Origin: an uncultured Bacteroidia bacterium
GTDB lineage: Bacteria; Bacteroidota; Bacteroidia; JANWVE01
Length of the DNA: 50,857 bases
Reading direction: 5' to 3'
NCBI GenBank assembly: GCA_938028625.1
Contig: CALIZB010000074.1
Location: 1 to 50,857, forward strand
This document shows positions 43,383-50,857 of the stretch, piece after piece. Under the pieces are notes generated by a model. The model did not search any database and had not been told where the DNA came from. It was given only the letters and a program-made list of their open reading frames with translations. The stretch's first letter is position 1. Every line of letters starts with the position of its first letter. The translations under genes and the position numbers were made by a program.

Positions 43383-46300
43383 CTATTTGAGATACAGGTT
43401 CTTTTTTTTACTGTAAGAAAGCACCTTGTAAATGACAGGGAAGACCAGCAAGGTAAATAAAGTAGCGGTAACCAATCCTCCTATAATCACAATTGCCAAA
43501 GGTCTCTGACTTTCTGAACCTATACCTGTACTCAGTGCGGCAGGTAACAGCCCTAAGGCCGCCATAAGTGCCGTCATTACCACAGGTCTTGTACGGATTT
43601 TTACAGCATGAATGATAGCCTGGTTAATATCTGTAAACTCCTCGACTTGCCTGTGTATCTCTGAAATAAGAATAACCCCGTTCTGCACACAGATACCAAA
43701 CAAAGCAATAAAACCTACCCCTGCGGATATGCCAAAATTCGTTCCTGTAATATGTAACGCAAGTATACCTCCAATCAAGGCAAAAGGAACGTTAATCAGT
43801 ACATAAACGGCATCTCTGATGCTATTGAACATAATAAAAAGCAGAATAAAAATCATAATCAGACTTATCGGAACTACCTGTGCCAGTCTTTTGCTTGCCC
43901 GTACCTGATTTTCAAACTCGCCTGTCCAGTCTATTCTGTATCCTGATGGAATTTTTATGTTTGCTTTTACATTTTTCTGTGCTTCAGCAATGGTACTACC
44001 AAGATCCCTTTCCCGTACAGAAAACTTAACCCCGATAAAGCGTTTGTTATTATCCCTGTAAATAAATGCAGGACCTGTGATTTTTCTTAACACAGCTACT
44101 TCTTTAAGCGGAATTTTATTGCCTGTAATGGTAGGTATCATCAAAGCCAGAATATCTTCTTCATTCTTGCGGTAATCCTTGTCATAACGGATACGAATAT
44201 CAAATTTTCTTTCTCCTTCGTATTTTTGGGTAGCCGTTTTGCCGCCAATAGCCATTTCTATTACTGCCTGCGCTTCCGACTTGGTTACACCATATACAGC
44301 CATTTTCTCCTCGTCCAGCAAAATACTCATTTCAGGCTGACCTACATTGCGCAGAATACCAACATCTTTAATACCTTGTACATTTTTAATCTGTTCCAAT
44401 ACCTGATTGGCTAATTCATCTAACTTATTCAAATCATCTCCATAGATTTTTACCGCATTGTTAGCATTCATACCTGCTACGGCTTCGGCTACATTATCAA
44501 TAATAGGCTGTGAATAGTTATAGTTAATTCCCTGATACTTTTTGAGCCGCTTATCCATTTCTTCTATCAGTTCATCTAAGGTAATCTTGCGTTTCCACTC
44601 TTCTTTGGGTTTAAGGTTTACCTGCATCTGTACATAATAAAATCCGCTAGGGTCTGTGCCGTCATTGCTCCGCCCTGACTGTGATAAAACCCCATTGACT
44701 TCGGGAAACTGCATAATCTCTTTGCGAAGTGTGCTGACCATATTTACTGTTTGCTGAAGTGTATAGCTCATGGGCATTTTGGCTTCTACCCATAACGCTC
44801 CTTCATTGAGTTGTGGCAAAAACTCTGTACCAAGCCATTTTATTGAGAACAAAGTAATTCCAAAACAACTGAATGCCACAATGATGGTGGCGGTTTTACG
44901 ACGGTATGTCCATGTAAAAAGTTTTTCTACAGTTTTATTGATGATACGAGTAAAAAGGTTGTTTTTTTCTTTGATATTTTTTTGTAGCAGTACAGAACAC
45001 AGTAAAGGTACTAACGTCAGGGTAAAAATAAGTGCGCCAAGCAAAGCAAAGCCCAGTGTCCATGCTAAGGGAGAAAACATTTTGCCTTCTACTTTTTCAA
45101 AAGAAAAAATGGGTAGCAAAGCAGAAATGATAATCAGTTTGGAAAAAAAAATAGCTTTTCCCATTTGGGTTGCTGTATTTTTAATAAGCCCCATTTTGGA
45201 GAGTACATTAAATTTTTGCATACCTAGTTTATGTGCTTTCTGGTCTAGGGCCATAAAAATGCCCTCTACCATAACCACTGCACCATCTATAATAATTCCA
45301 AAATCTACCGCACCCAAAGAAAGCAAATTGGCACTCATGCCTTTTAAGCGAAGCATAAAAAACGAGAACAGCAAAGACAGCGGAATAACCAATGCCACAA
45401 TAAGCGTAGTCCGCCAGTCTGCCATAAAGACCATAACTATTACTGTAACGAGTATAATCCCTTCAATAAGGTTATGAGTTACCGTTTTGGTACAATAATT
45501 AATGAGTATATCCCTGTCATAAAACGTTTTCATTTTTACATCAGCAGGAAGTATGGAAGTATTGAGTTCCTCAATTTTTTCCTTTACGCGGGCAAGTACT
45601 TGCGCAGGGTTTTCGCCTTTGCGCATAACGACAATGCCTTCTACAACATCATCATTGTCATTCAGACCTACTTGACCTACACGGGGTTTGCTGGCTTCAT
45701 ACACACTAGCTACGTCTTTTACCAATAGCGGACTACCGTTAAATATATCCACAATAGTATTTTCTATGTCTTTTTTGCTGTCTAATAAACCGATTCCACG
45801 CACTACATAAGCCTGTCCGTTTTTTTCTATTACATCACCGCCGACGTTAAGATTAGACTTACTGATAGCCTCAAAAAGCTCTAACGGTGTAAGTTTGTAT
45901 TGATGTAATTTGGCAGGTTCTACGGATATTTCATAAATTTTTTCCTGTCCGCCAAAAGCTACAATATCCGCCACACCGGGTACTCTTCGCAATTCTCTGT
46001 CTATGACCCAATTCTGAATAGTAAGGAGTTCTCTCGTATCTCTTTCTTTGCTTTCTAACACATATCTAAAAATCTCTCCCGTAGGACCGTAAGGGGGCTG
46101 TACGTCAGGTTCTACGCCCTCGGGCAGAGATATATTGCGCAATTGGTTATTGACTTGCTGGCGGGCAAAAAAATCCTCCACGTCGTCTTCAAATATGATT
46201 TTTATCACAGATAGCCCAAACATAGATATACTGCGCACATTCGTTTTGCGCTGTACACTGTTCATAGCTACTTCAATGGGCATAGTAACAAAACGTTCTA

Positions 46301-46490
46301 CCTCTTCTGCACTTCTGCCCTGCCATTGGGTTACAATAATAATTTGTGTATTAGTAACATCAGGAAAGGCTTCAATGGGTATTTTGATATAGCTGACAAT
46401 ACCTGACACTATCAGTATCAGGACCCAGAAAAAAGTAAAAAATTTGTTCTTTATAGAAAAACCGATAATTCCTTTGATAAAATTGTTCAT
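43383..46490 (-). CDS. czcA: Heavy-metal RND efflux pump, CzcA-type
   Basis: Inner-membrane proton/metal antiporter of 1035 residues, last gene of the czcCBA-type operon. It has twelve membrane helices in two blocks of RND pattern and two large periplasmic loops. The metal/proton-relay helix reads GAVDFGIIIDGAVVMVE (about 390-410): the DFGxxxDGAxxxxE pattern marks the divalent (Zn/Co/Cd/Ni) group rather than the Cu/Ag CusA group. The start at 46490 follows a TATCTTTG box by 2 nt; the longer frame to 46511 crosses it. Its end converges on the TPR-CHAT gene with 18 nt between stops. Confidence 0.93.
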   Translation of the reverse strand: MNNFIKGIIGFSIKNKFFTFFWVLILIVSGIVSYIKIPIEAFPDVTNTQIIIVTQWQGRSAEEVERFVTMPIEVAMNSVQRKTNVRSISMFGLSVIKIIFEDDVEDFFARQQVNNQLRNISLPEGVEPDVQPPYGPTGEIFRYVLESKERDTRELLTIQNWVIDRELRRVPGVADIVAFGGQEKIYEISVEPAKLHQYKLTPLELFEAISKSNLNVGGDVIEKNGQAYVVRGIGLLDSKKDIENTIVDIFNGSPLLVKDVASVYEASKPRVGQVGLNDNDDVVEGIVVMRKGENPAQVLARVKEKIEELNTSILPADVKMKTFYDRDILINYCTKTVTHNLIEGIILVTVIVMVFMADWRTTLIVALVIPLSLLFSFFMLRLKGMSANLLSLGAVDFGIIIDGAVVMVEGIFMALDQKAHKLGMQKFNVLSKMGLIKNTATQMGKAIFFSKLIIISALLPIFSFEKVEGKMFSPLAWTLGFALLGALIFTLTLVPLLCSVLLQKNIKEKNNLFTRIINKTVEKLFTWTYRRKTATIIVAFSCFGITLFSIKWLGTEFLPQLNEGALWVEAKMPMSYTLQQTVNMVSTLRKEIMQFPEVNGVLSQSGRSNDGTDPSGFYYVQMQVNLKPKEEWKRKITLDELIEEMDKRLKKYQGINYNYSQPIIDNVAEAVAGMNANNAVKIYGDDLNKLDELANQVLEQIKNVQGIKDVGILRNVGQPEMSILLDEEKMAVYGVTKSEAQAVIEMAIGGKTATQKYEGERKFDIRIRYDKDYRKNEEDILALMIPTITGNKIPLKEVAVLRKITGPAFIYRDNNKRFIGVKFSVRERDLGSTIAEAQKNVKANIKIPSGYRIDWTGEFENQVRASKRLAQVVPISLIMIFILLFIMFNSIRDAVYVLINVPFALIGGILALHITGTNFGISAGVGFIALFGICVQNGVILISEIHRQVEEFTDINQAIIHAVKIRTRPVVMTALMAALGLLPAALSTGIGSESQRPLAIVIIGGLVTATLFTLLVFPVIYKVLSYSKKKNLYLK

Positions 46491-46492
46491 AG

Positions 46493-46500
46493 CAAAGATA
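46493..46500 (-). promoter_or_regulatory. Internal TAnnTTTG box directly before czcA
   Basis: TATCTTTG on the minus strand, only 2 nt before the czcA ATG, in the 33-nt spacer after the adaptor gene. It could give czcA its own transcript. Confidence 0.45.
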
Positions 46501-46523
46501 TTTCTAAACAAATGGATACAAGG

Positions 46524-47606
46524 TCAATCGTTGATAGCATCATAAATGAGAATACCATTTTTGGAAATAATTTTTTCGCCTTCATTCAGTCCGCTTTTGA
46601 TATAAGTAATGTCATCTGCTTCACGATAGATTTCTACTTTGCGGGTTTCTATGTTTTTTCTGTCATGAAAAACCATTACCCAGTATTTGTTTTTGTCAAA
46701 AATGATAGCAGAAGAAGGTACTACTATTTTTTCATGGTCTTCCAAAAGCTGAACAGATACCATAGAACTCATTTCAGGTTTGAGTTTAAGGTCTTTGTTC
46801 GGAATTTTTACACGAGCTTTCATAGATTTTGTTTCAGGGTCAATGGCATTAAAAATTTTGTCTATTCTGCCCTTATAAACAGTATCGGGAAATGCAAGAG
46901 TTTTAATGCTTACTTCCTGCCCTACATGAATTTTGGCAATATCGCTTTCATGGATATTGATCAATACCCATACCTCATTGATTTCTGCAATAGAAAACAC
47001 AGGTTCTGCAATATCAGAACGGATAAGTTCATTCTGATTGATTTTTTTACTGATAACAAAACCACTTATAGGTGCAGTGATATTAAATACAGACCCATTT
47101 TTAAGACTATAAATGTTGTATATTTCGTTAATACGGTTCAGTTCTGCTTTTGCTTTTTCTAATTCTTTTTGGGCAGCAATGACATCTTTCTCGGAGTTAA
47201 GTTTGCCTGCAAACAGTTCTTTGGCAACCTGTAAATTTTTTTCTGCCACAGCTACATCACTTACAGCATCTAACCTTTCTTTTTCAAATAAAGCTACTTC
47301 GCCGCTTTGCACAGAAGCTAGTACCTGACCTTGTTTTACATAATCGCCGAGTTCTGCATAAATATTTTTTACTACACCATTAACCACAGAAAATATTTGT
47401 GCAGTCTTGTTATTGTCAGCAGTAATTCTTCCAAAAAAACGGATTTTATTTTTCACCTGCTGTTTTTGTACTGTATAAAACTCACACTTTTGCATCATAG
47501 TTTCGCTCATAGAGAAGGCAGTAGCCGTTTCTGGGATTTTCTTTTTGCAGGCGTACATAAACAGTACCGCCGAGAGTATAACATACATCAGATTATATTT
47601 TTGCAT
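46524..47606 (-). CDS. czcB: RND efflux periplasmic adaptor lipoprotein, CzcB-type
   Basis: 360 residues. The SPII signal MQKYNLMYVILSAVLFMYAC gives a lipidated Cys20. The membrane-fusion-protein order is visible: a biotinyl-lipoyl half (GVVKNIYAELGDYVKQGQVLA), a coiled-coil hairpin (EKERLDAVSDVAVAEKNLQVA), a second lipoyl half (NITAPISGFVISKKINQNE), and a beta-barrel/membrane-proximal part ending ISKNGILIYDAIND. It links CzcA in the inner membrane with the TolC-type channel. It lies 1 nt after the channel gene and 33 nt before czcA. Confidence 0.92.
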   Translation of the reverse strand: MQKYNLMYVILSAVLFMYACKKKIPETATAFSMSETMMQKCEFYTVQKQQVKNKIRFFGRITADNNKTAQIFSVVNGVVKNIYAELGDYVKQGQVLASVQSGEVALFEKERLDAVSDVAVAEKNLQVAKELFAGKLNSEKDVIAAQKELEKAKAELNRINEIYNIYSLKNGSVFNITAPISGFVISKKINQNELIRSDIAEPVFSIAEINEVWVLINIHESDIAKIHVGQEVSIKTLAFPDTVYKGRIDKIFNAIDPETKSMKARVKIPNKDLKLKPEMSSMVSVQLLEDHEKIVVPSSAIIFDKNKYWVMVFHDRKNIETRKVEIYREADDITYIKSGLNEGEKIISKNGILIYDAIND

Positions 47607-47607
47607 A

Positions 47608-48861
47608 TCAGTATATCTCCTTTCCGATTAAAAAATTCAGTTGTTCGCCTGAAATAACTAATTGAGTACGAATACGCGTAAGTTCTATGAGAACCTCATT
47701 GTATGCCTCAAAAAAGTCTAGAAATTCAAGAATATTGATGTTTCGTTTTTGAAAGTTTATGGTCATGGCATTAAAGGTGGTTTCAAAATCAGGGTTGTAC
47801 AAGGTCATAGCTTTTTGGTATTCGGTAACAGTCTGGTTATAGAAGGCATAAGTGTTCTGGATACTTGTGATAATTTCATTTTTAAGGGCTTGGTATTCGT
47901 ATTCGGTTTGCTTTACCTTATACTGCGACGTTTTGATATTGCCCTGGTTTCTGTGAAAAAAAGGCAGAGGAACAGCTATTCCTGTATTGATTTGGTTTTG
48001 AAATGCGCCTCCGCGCTGGTCATAATATGTAAAAATATTTACGTCAGGTATAGCCAATTTTTTCTGATAGATAAAGCTTTGCTGTGCTAATTGCATATTC
48101 TGTTCTTTGGCAAGTAGCTCTGCCCGCTGAGTAAGAGCAGTACTGGTAAGTTCCTGCAAAGATATATTTTTGATATATTTGGTAATGCCTGACTCTTCAA
48201 AGCGTAATACTACCGTGTTTTGCGTTTGTAATAAAGTTTGTAGGCGTTGCTGGGCTTCATAATACTGTTTGAGAAACTCTGCACGGTCATTATTCAGTTT
48301 GAGATATGCTCCTTTGAGACGTACAATGTCTTTTTGTGGAATACTGTTCTTGCTTGCCTGCACCTGATAAATACCGAGTAAAGTATCTATGAGTGCGAGC
48401 TGGTTCTGATATTTTTCCAGCAGAACATGAAGCTGTCCTGTAATAAACAAGTCTGTTCTTAACTGGTATTTAAGCTGGGAAAGCAGATGCTGAAATTCTA
48501 ATTCTGCTATTTTTGTATTAGTGCGGGCTATTTCTATCTCGGCTTTACGCTTGCCTCCCAATACAATAAGTTGTTCAAACTGAAAAACTTTCTGTCCTGT
48601 CTGCCCGATATGTAGAAATTTTTTATTTTCATGGTCTATGGCGTTTATATCGGCTGTAAAAACGGGATTGGGATACAGTTTTGCTTGAATAATCTGAGCT
48701 TTCTGGGCTTCTATGTTCATACTTGAAGCCAAGAGAGAAAGGTTTTGTGTGATAAATATGCTATCTGCCTGTTTTATGCTTACGTATAAAGTGTCTGCTT
48801 TGCTTTGAGTGGGCAAAATTAAGGTTAAAGCATAAAATATCGTTAGCAAGTATAGTCGCAT
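47608..48861 (-). CDS. czcC: TolC-family outer-membrane efflux channel, CzcC-type
   Basis: 417 residues with a signal peptide (about 1-22, ending SKADT). The helical repeats follow the outer-membrane-factor pattern: SIKQADSIFITQNLSLLAS near the start and KRNINILEFLDFFEAYNEVL near the end, the latter being the typical OEP segment. It should form the trimeric exit duct for the pump. It is the first gene of the operon and has four TTTTAAGG boxes upstream. Confidence 0.92.
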   Translation of the reverse strand: MRLYLLTIFYALTLILPTQSKADTLYVSIKQADSIFITQNLSLLASSMNIEAQKAQIIQAKLYPNPVFTADINAIDHENKKFLHIGQTGQKVFQFEQLIVLGGKRKAEIEIARTNTKIAELEFQHLLSQLKYQLRTDLFITGQLHVLLEKYQNQLALIDTLLGIYQVQASKNSIPQKDIVRLKGAYLKLNNDRAEFLKQYYEAQQRLQTLLQTQNTVVLRFEESGITKYIKNISLQELTSTALTQRAELLAKEQNMQLAQQSFIYQKKLAIPDVNIFTYYDQRGGAFQNQINTGIAVPLPFFHRNQGNIKTSQYKVKQTEYEYQALKNEIITSIQNTYAFYNQTVTEYQKAMTLYNPDFETTFNAMTINFQKRNINILEFLDFFEAYNEVLIELTRIRTQLVISGEQLNFLIGKEIY

Positions 48862-48865
48862 AATT

Positions 48866-48938
48866 CCTTAAAAGCGTATGCAAAAGAACAGCAAACAACC
48901 TTAAAAACACCTTAAAATAAATAAAATTTACCTTAAAA
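48866..48938 (-). promoter_or_regulatory. Four phased TTTTAAGG repeats upstream of the czc operon
   Basis: CCTTAAAA on the plus strand (TTTTAAGG on the coding strand) occurs at 48866, 48899, 48910 and 48931. The spacings are 33, 11 and 21 nt, close to 3, 1 and 2 turns of DNA, so all copies face the same side. The outer ones bracket the probable promoter box TTCTTTTG (48881-48888). This looks like an operator for the metal-efflux genes; the regulator is not in the window. Confidence 0.55.
48881..48888 (-). promoter_or_regulatory. Candidate promoter box of the czc operon
   Basis: TTCTTTTG (one mismatch to TAnnTTTG) on the minus strand, 19 nt before the czcC ATG and between TTTTAAGG copies. The rest of the 183-nt gap holds no gene. 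Confidence 0.35.
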
Positions 48939-49044
48939 TGATGGAGAATGAATAATGGGGAATAAAAATCCTAAGTCAGAAATCAAAAGAAGGTTATTTT
49001 GATACCGTTTGGCAAACTCACTGACCGAATTCCTAAATACGAAA

Positions 49045-50109
49045 TTACTTCCCTCCCATTTCGTTAGCTTCCTGAATTTTTTTTCTTATCTTTTCATCTG
49101 CCGTAGCATTGATTTCTATGGCTTTTTTTATGGTGCTTAAAGCATTTTCAAAATTGTTGCTCTGTTTTTCTGCAATAGATTTGATTACAAGTGGACTAGA
49201 GTCTTCATTATCAAAAGCAAAAGCAGTTTCTGCATCTATAATAGCGTTTTGATATTTTTTGAGAATAATATAATTTTCTGCCCTATTGATGTAATACAAC
49301 TGTTTATCAGGAAAAAGTTGTATTGCCATAGTAAAATCATCTGCGGCTTTGTCATACTCGCCCATATCATAGTAGCAGATACCTCTGTAGTAGTACGCAT
49401 TATGATTATTTTTATTCATACTCAATACACGGTTTAAGTCTAATAGTGCCGCCTTGTAATTTTCTAACTGCACATAAGCCATTGCCCTGTAATTGTAAGG
49501 AAAAGTCATGTTTGGGGAGAGTTGAATGGCTTTTTCATAATCTTTGAAGGCTAATTTTGTCTGTCCCAATCTCATATAGGCATCGCCTCTATCGCAGTAA
49601 GCTCCTGTAAATTTAGGGTTAATTTTAATAGCTTGTGTGAGGTCCTCTACGGCTTTATCATAAGCCTCCAAGCGCGTGTAGGCAATACCTCTGCGCCAAT
49701 ACGCAAAATAAAAATTAGGTTTTAGTTGAACTGCTTTATCCAAATCTGCGAGTGCTTTTTGGTATTCTTTAACTTCAATGTACAAATCTGCACGATAAGC
49801 ATAAGCAAGACTTAATCCTATTTCTGGTTTTTTGTTAATAAAAGCAGAATACTCATTGATTTGGTCACGGATTTTTTTGGACTCTTTCAGCCACGCTTTG
49901 GAAAAAATGGCATATTCACTTTCAGGGTATTTTGTTTTTATCTGTTTGTATATTTCGCTTAATTTTGTGCGGGGAAGTTTGACCGTAGCAGTATCTATTA
50001 TTTTTATACTCTCTTCAAACAAGGCTTTGGCTTTATCCTGCGCGTATACCGTATTTATCACAAGTAATGCTGTCCAAATCAGACTTTTTCCCATTAAACA
50101 AAATTTCAT
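49045..50109 (-). CDS. Secreted TPR-repeat protein
   Basis: 354 residues with a signal peptide (about 1-23, ending VYAQ). From about residue 100 it is built of six to seven tandem TPR units such as YAYRADLYIEVKEYQKALADLDKAVQ cut by LKPN loops, with the consensus positions Gly/Ala8 and Pro32 clear. TPR arrays form protein-binding superhelices, and the signal peptide places this one in the periplasm. No enzymatic domain is present. It is divergent from nth, with 19 nt between the start codons. Confidence 0.9.
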   Translation of the reverse strand: MKFCLMGKSLIWTALLVINTVYAQDKAKALFEESIKIIDTATVKLPRTKLSEIYKQIKTKYPESEYAIFSKAWLKESKKIRDQINEYSAFINKKPEIGLSLAYAYRADLYIEVKEYQKALADLDKAVQLKPNFYFAYWRRGIAYTRLEAYDKAVEDLTQAIKINPKFTGAYCDRGDAYMRLGQTKLAFKDYEKAIQLSPNMTFPYNYRAMAYVQLENYKAALLDLNRVLSMNKNNHNAYYYRGICYYDMGEYDKAADDFTMAIQLFPDKQLYYINRAENYIILKKYQNAIIDAETAFAFDNEDSSPLVIKSIAEKQSNNFENALSTIKKAIEINATADEKIRKKIQEANEMGGK

Positions 50110-50113
50110 ATAG

Positions 50114-50121
50114 CAAATTTA
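50114..50121 (-). promoter_or_regulatory. TAnnTTTG promoter box of the TPR gene
   Basis: TAAATTTG on the minus strand with a 4-nt gap (CTAT) to the ATG at 50109. No matching box is seen for the divergent nth gene. Confidence 0.65.
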
Positions 50122-50128
50122 TAAAAAA

Positions 50129-50815
50129 ATGAACATCAGAGAACGATATAAAAAAGTTTTAAGTATTTTATCAGAACAATATCCCGAAGCACAAACAGAA
50201 CTGCACTATCAGAATCCATTTCAGTTGCTTGTAGCGGTTATTCTCTCTGCACAGTGCACAGACAAAAGAGTAAATATGGTTACGCCTGCATTTTTTCAAG
50301 ATTTTCCTGATGCCTATGCTTTGGCAAAACAATCTCCTGAAACAGTTTTTGAATATATCAAAAGTGTTTCTTATCCGAATAATAAGGCAAAAAACCTTAT
50401 CAATATGGCAAAAATGCTGGTGGAAAAACACAACGGCAATGTTCCTGATACTTTTGAGGAAATAGTAGCTCTGCCTGGTGCAGGTCGTAAAACCGCTAAT
50501 GTAGTACTTTCTGTTTTGTATAATCAACCTACTATGGCTGTGGATACGCATGTATTCAGGGTTTCTAACAGGATTGGATTAGTAAAAGCAAAAAATGTGC
50601 TTAAAGCAGAAGAGCAATTAGTAAAAAATATTCCCAAAGAAGATATTCCCAAAGCACACCATTGGTTAATTTTACATGGCAGGTACGTATGTGTGGCACG
50701 CAAGCCCAAGTGCGAAAAATGTCCTATAACTGCATACTGCAAGTATTATGCAGATTTAGCCAAGACACAAGCATCTGAATCTGATAAAAAAACAACAGTA
50801 AAGCCCAAAAAATAA
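50129..50815 (+). CDS. nth: Endonuclease III (DNA glycosylase/AP lyase)
   Basis: Base-excision repair enzyme removing oxidised pyrimidines. The 228-residue protein has the helix-hairpin-helix LPGAGRKTANVV with catalytic Lys121, the catalytic Asp139 in AVDTHVFRVSNR, and the 4Fe-4S ligands Cys188-X6-Cys195-X2-Cys198-X5-Cys204. All key residues are intact. A Lys/Ser-rich tail of about 20 residues follows the cluster. The next reading frame starts 3 nt after the stop, suggesting an operon beyond the window. Confidence 0.96.
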   Translation: MNIRERYKKVLSILSEQYPEAQTELHYQNPFQLLVAVILSAQCTDKRVNMVTPAFFQDFPDAYALAKQSPETVFEYIKSVSYPNNKAKNLINMAKMLVEKHNGNVPDTFEEIVALPGAGRKTANVVLSVLYNQPTMAVDTHVFRVSNRIGLVKAKNVLKAEEQLVKNIPKEDIPKAHHWLILHGRYVCVARKPKCEKCPITAYCKYYADLAKTQASESDKKTTVKPKK

Positions 50816-50818
50816 CTC

Positions 50819-50857
50819 ATGGACATTTACGATTTTATTCTTGACCATGAACACGAG
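50819..50857 (+). CDS. Start of an unidentified gene (right-edge fragment)
   Basis: Thirteen codons (MDIYDFILDHEHE) are open to the window edge, 3 nt after the nth stop. Too little is visible to name a family; the acidic/His-rich start is not decisive. Confidence 0.4.
   Translation, partial: MDIYDFILDHEHE

Noticed and set aside
44770-45477. 235-codon open frame antisense to czcA
   Set aside because: Antisense shadow of a conserved pump gene; no signal, motif or promoter supports it.

Overview
The window is a gene-dense, AT-rich piece of a Bacteroidota chromosome, probably a gliding or T9SS-bearing environmental lineage. The evidence is a GldB-type lipoprotein, a 1436-residue secreted FN3-like protein ending in a gliding-motility (CHU_C) C-terminal domain, a TPR/beta-propeller/OmpA protein like PorE, DUF5686 and HHH outer-membrane barrels, SPII lipoproteins, and the Bacteroidota promoter box TAnnTTTG in front of many genes. 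No phage, transposase or CRISPR array is visible, and no gap between genes exceeds 300 bases.

Layout. 1-207: 5' end of a secreted TPR protein. 442-3792: uvrB followed by a tight HEPN / unknown / SecB-like trio. 3840-9907: class A PBP, an acidic coiled-coil protein, an inner-membrane OmpA-domain protein and a PorE-like TPR-propeller-OmpA protein, an envelope and peptidoglycan block. 9936-12544: a GNAT and an HHH outer-membrane barrel. 12699-20211 (mostly minus): fumC, SpoU methylase, beta-CASP nuclease, enoyl-CoA hydratase, REC-PAS-LytTR regulator, CPBP protease, LysM protein. 20373-24942: a cysteine-less peroxiredoxin-like protein, a YD-repeat protein, a small membrane protein with a GT-C enzyme, and gldB. 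25001-29155: murA, an orphan lipoprotein and a REC-GAF-SpoIIE phosphatase. 29129-30743: UbiA prenyltransferase, a GC-rich repeat-like insert, tRNA-Arg(CCG) and a lipoprotein. 30864-43364: the giant T9SS substrate, gapA, photolyase, a DUF5686 barrel and a TPR-CHAT protein. 43383-48861: a czcCBA-type metal efflux operon. 49045-50857: a TPR protein, nth and the start of one more gene.

The most interesting signals are: (i) the HEPN/unknown/SecB-like trio after uvrB, a candidate chaperone-controlled toxin-antitoxin set; (ii) four helically phased TTTTAAGG boxes upstream of the czc operon; (iii) a nested inverted repeat enclosing the gapA promoter box; (iv) promoter boxes only 2-6 nt from many start codons, implying leaderless mRNAs; (v) a GC-rich 114-nt insert flanked by a 10-bp direct repeat beside tRNA-Arg. 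All functional calls come from reading the sequence and from memory of protein families; no database search was run. Several starts were moved downstream of the longest possible reading frame because the promoter box overlaps the longer version.
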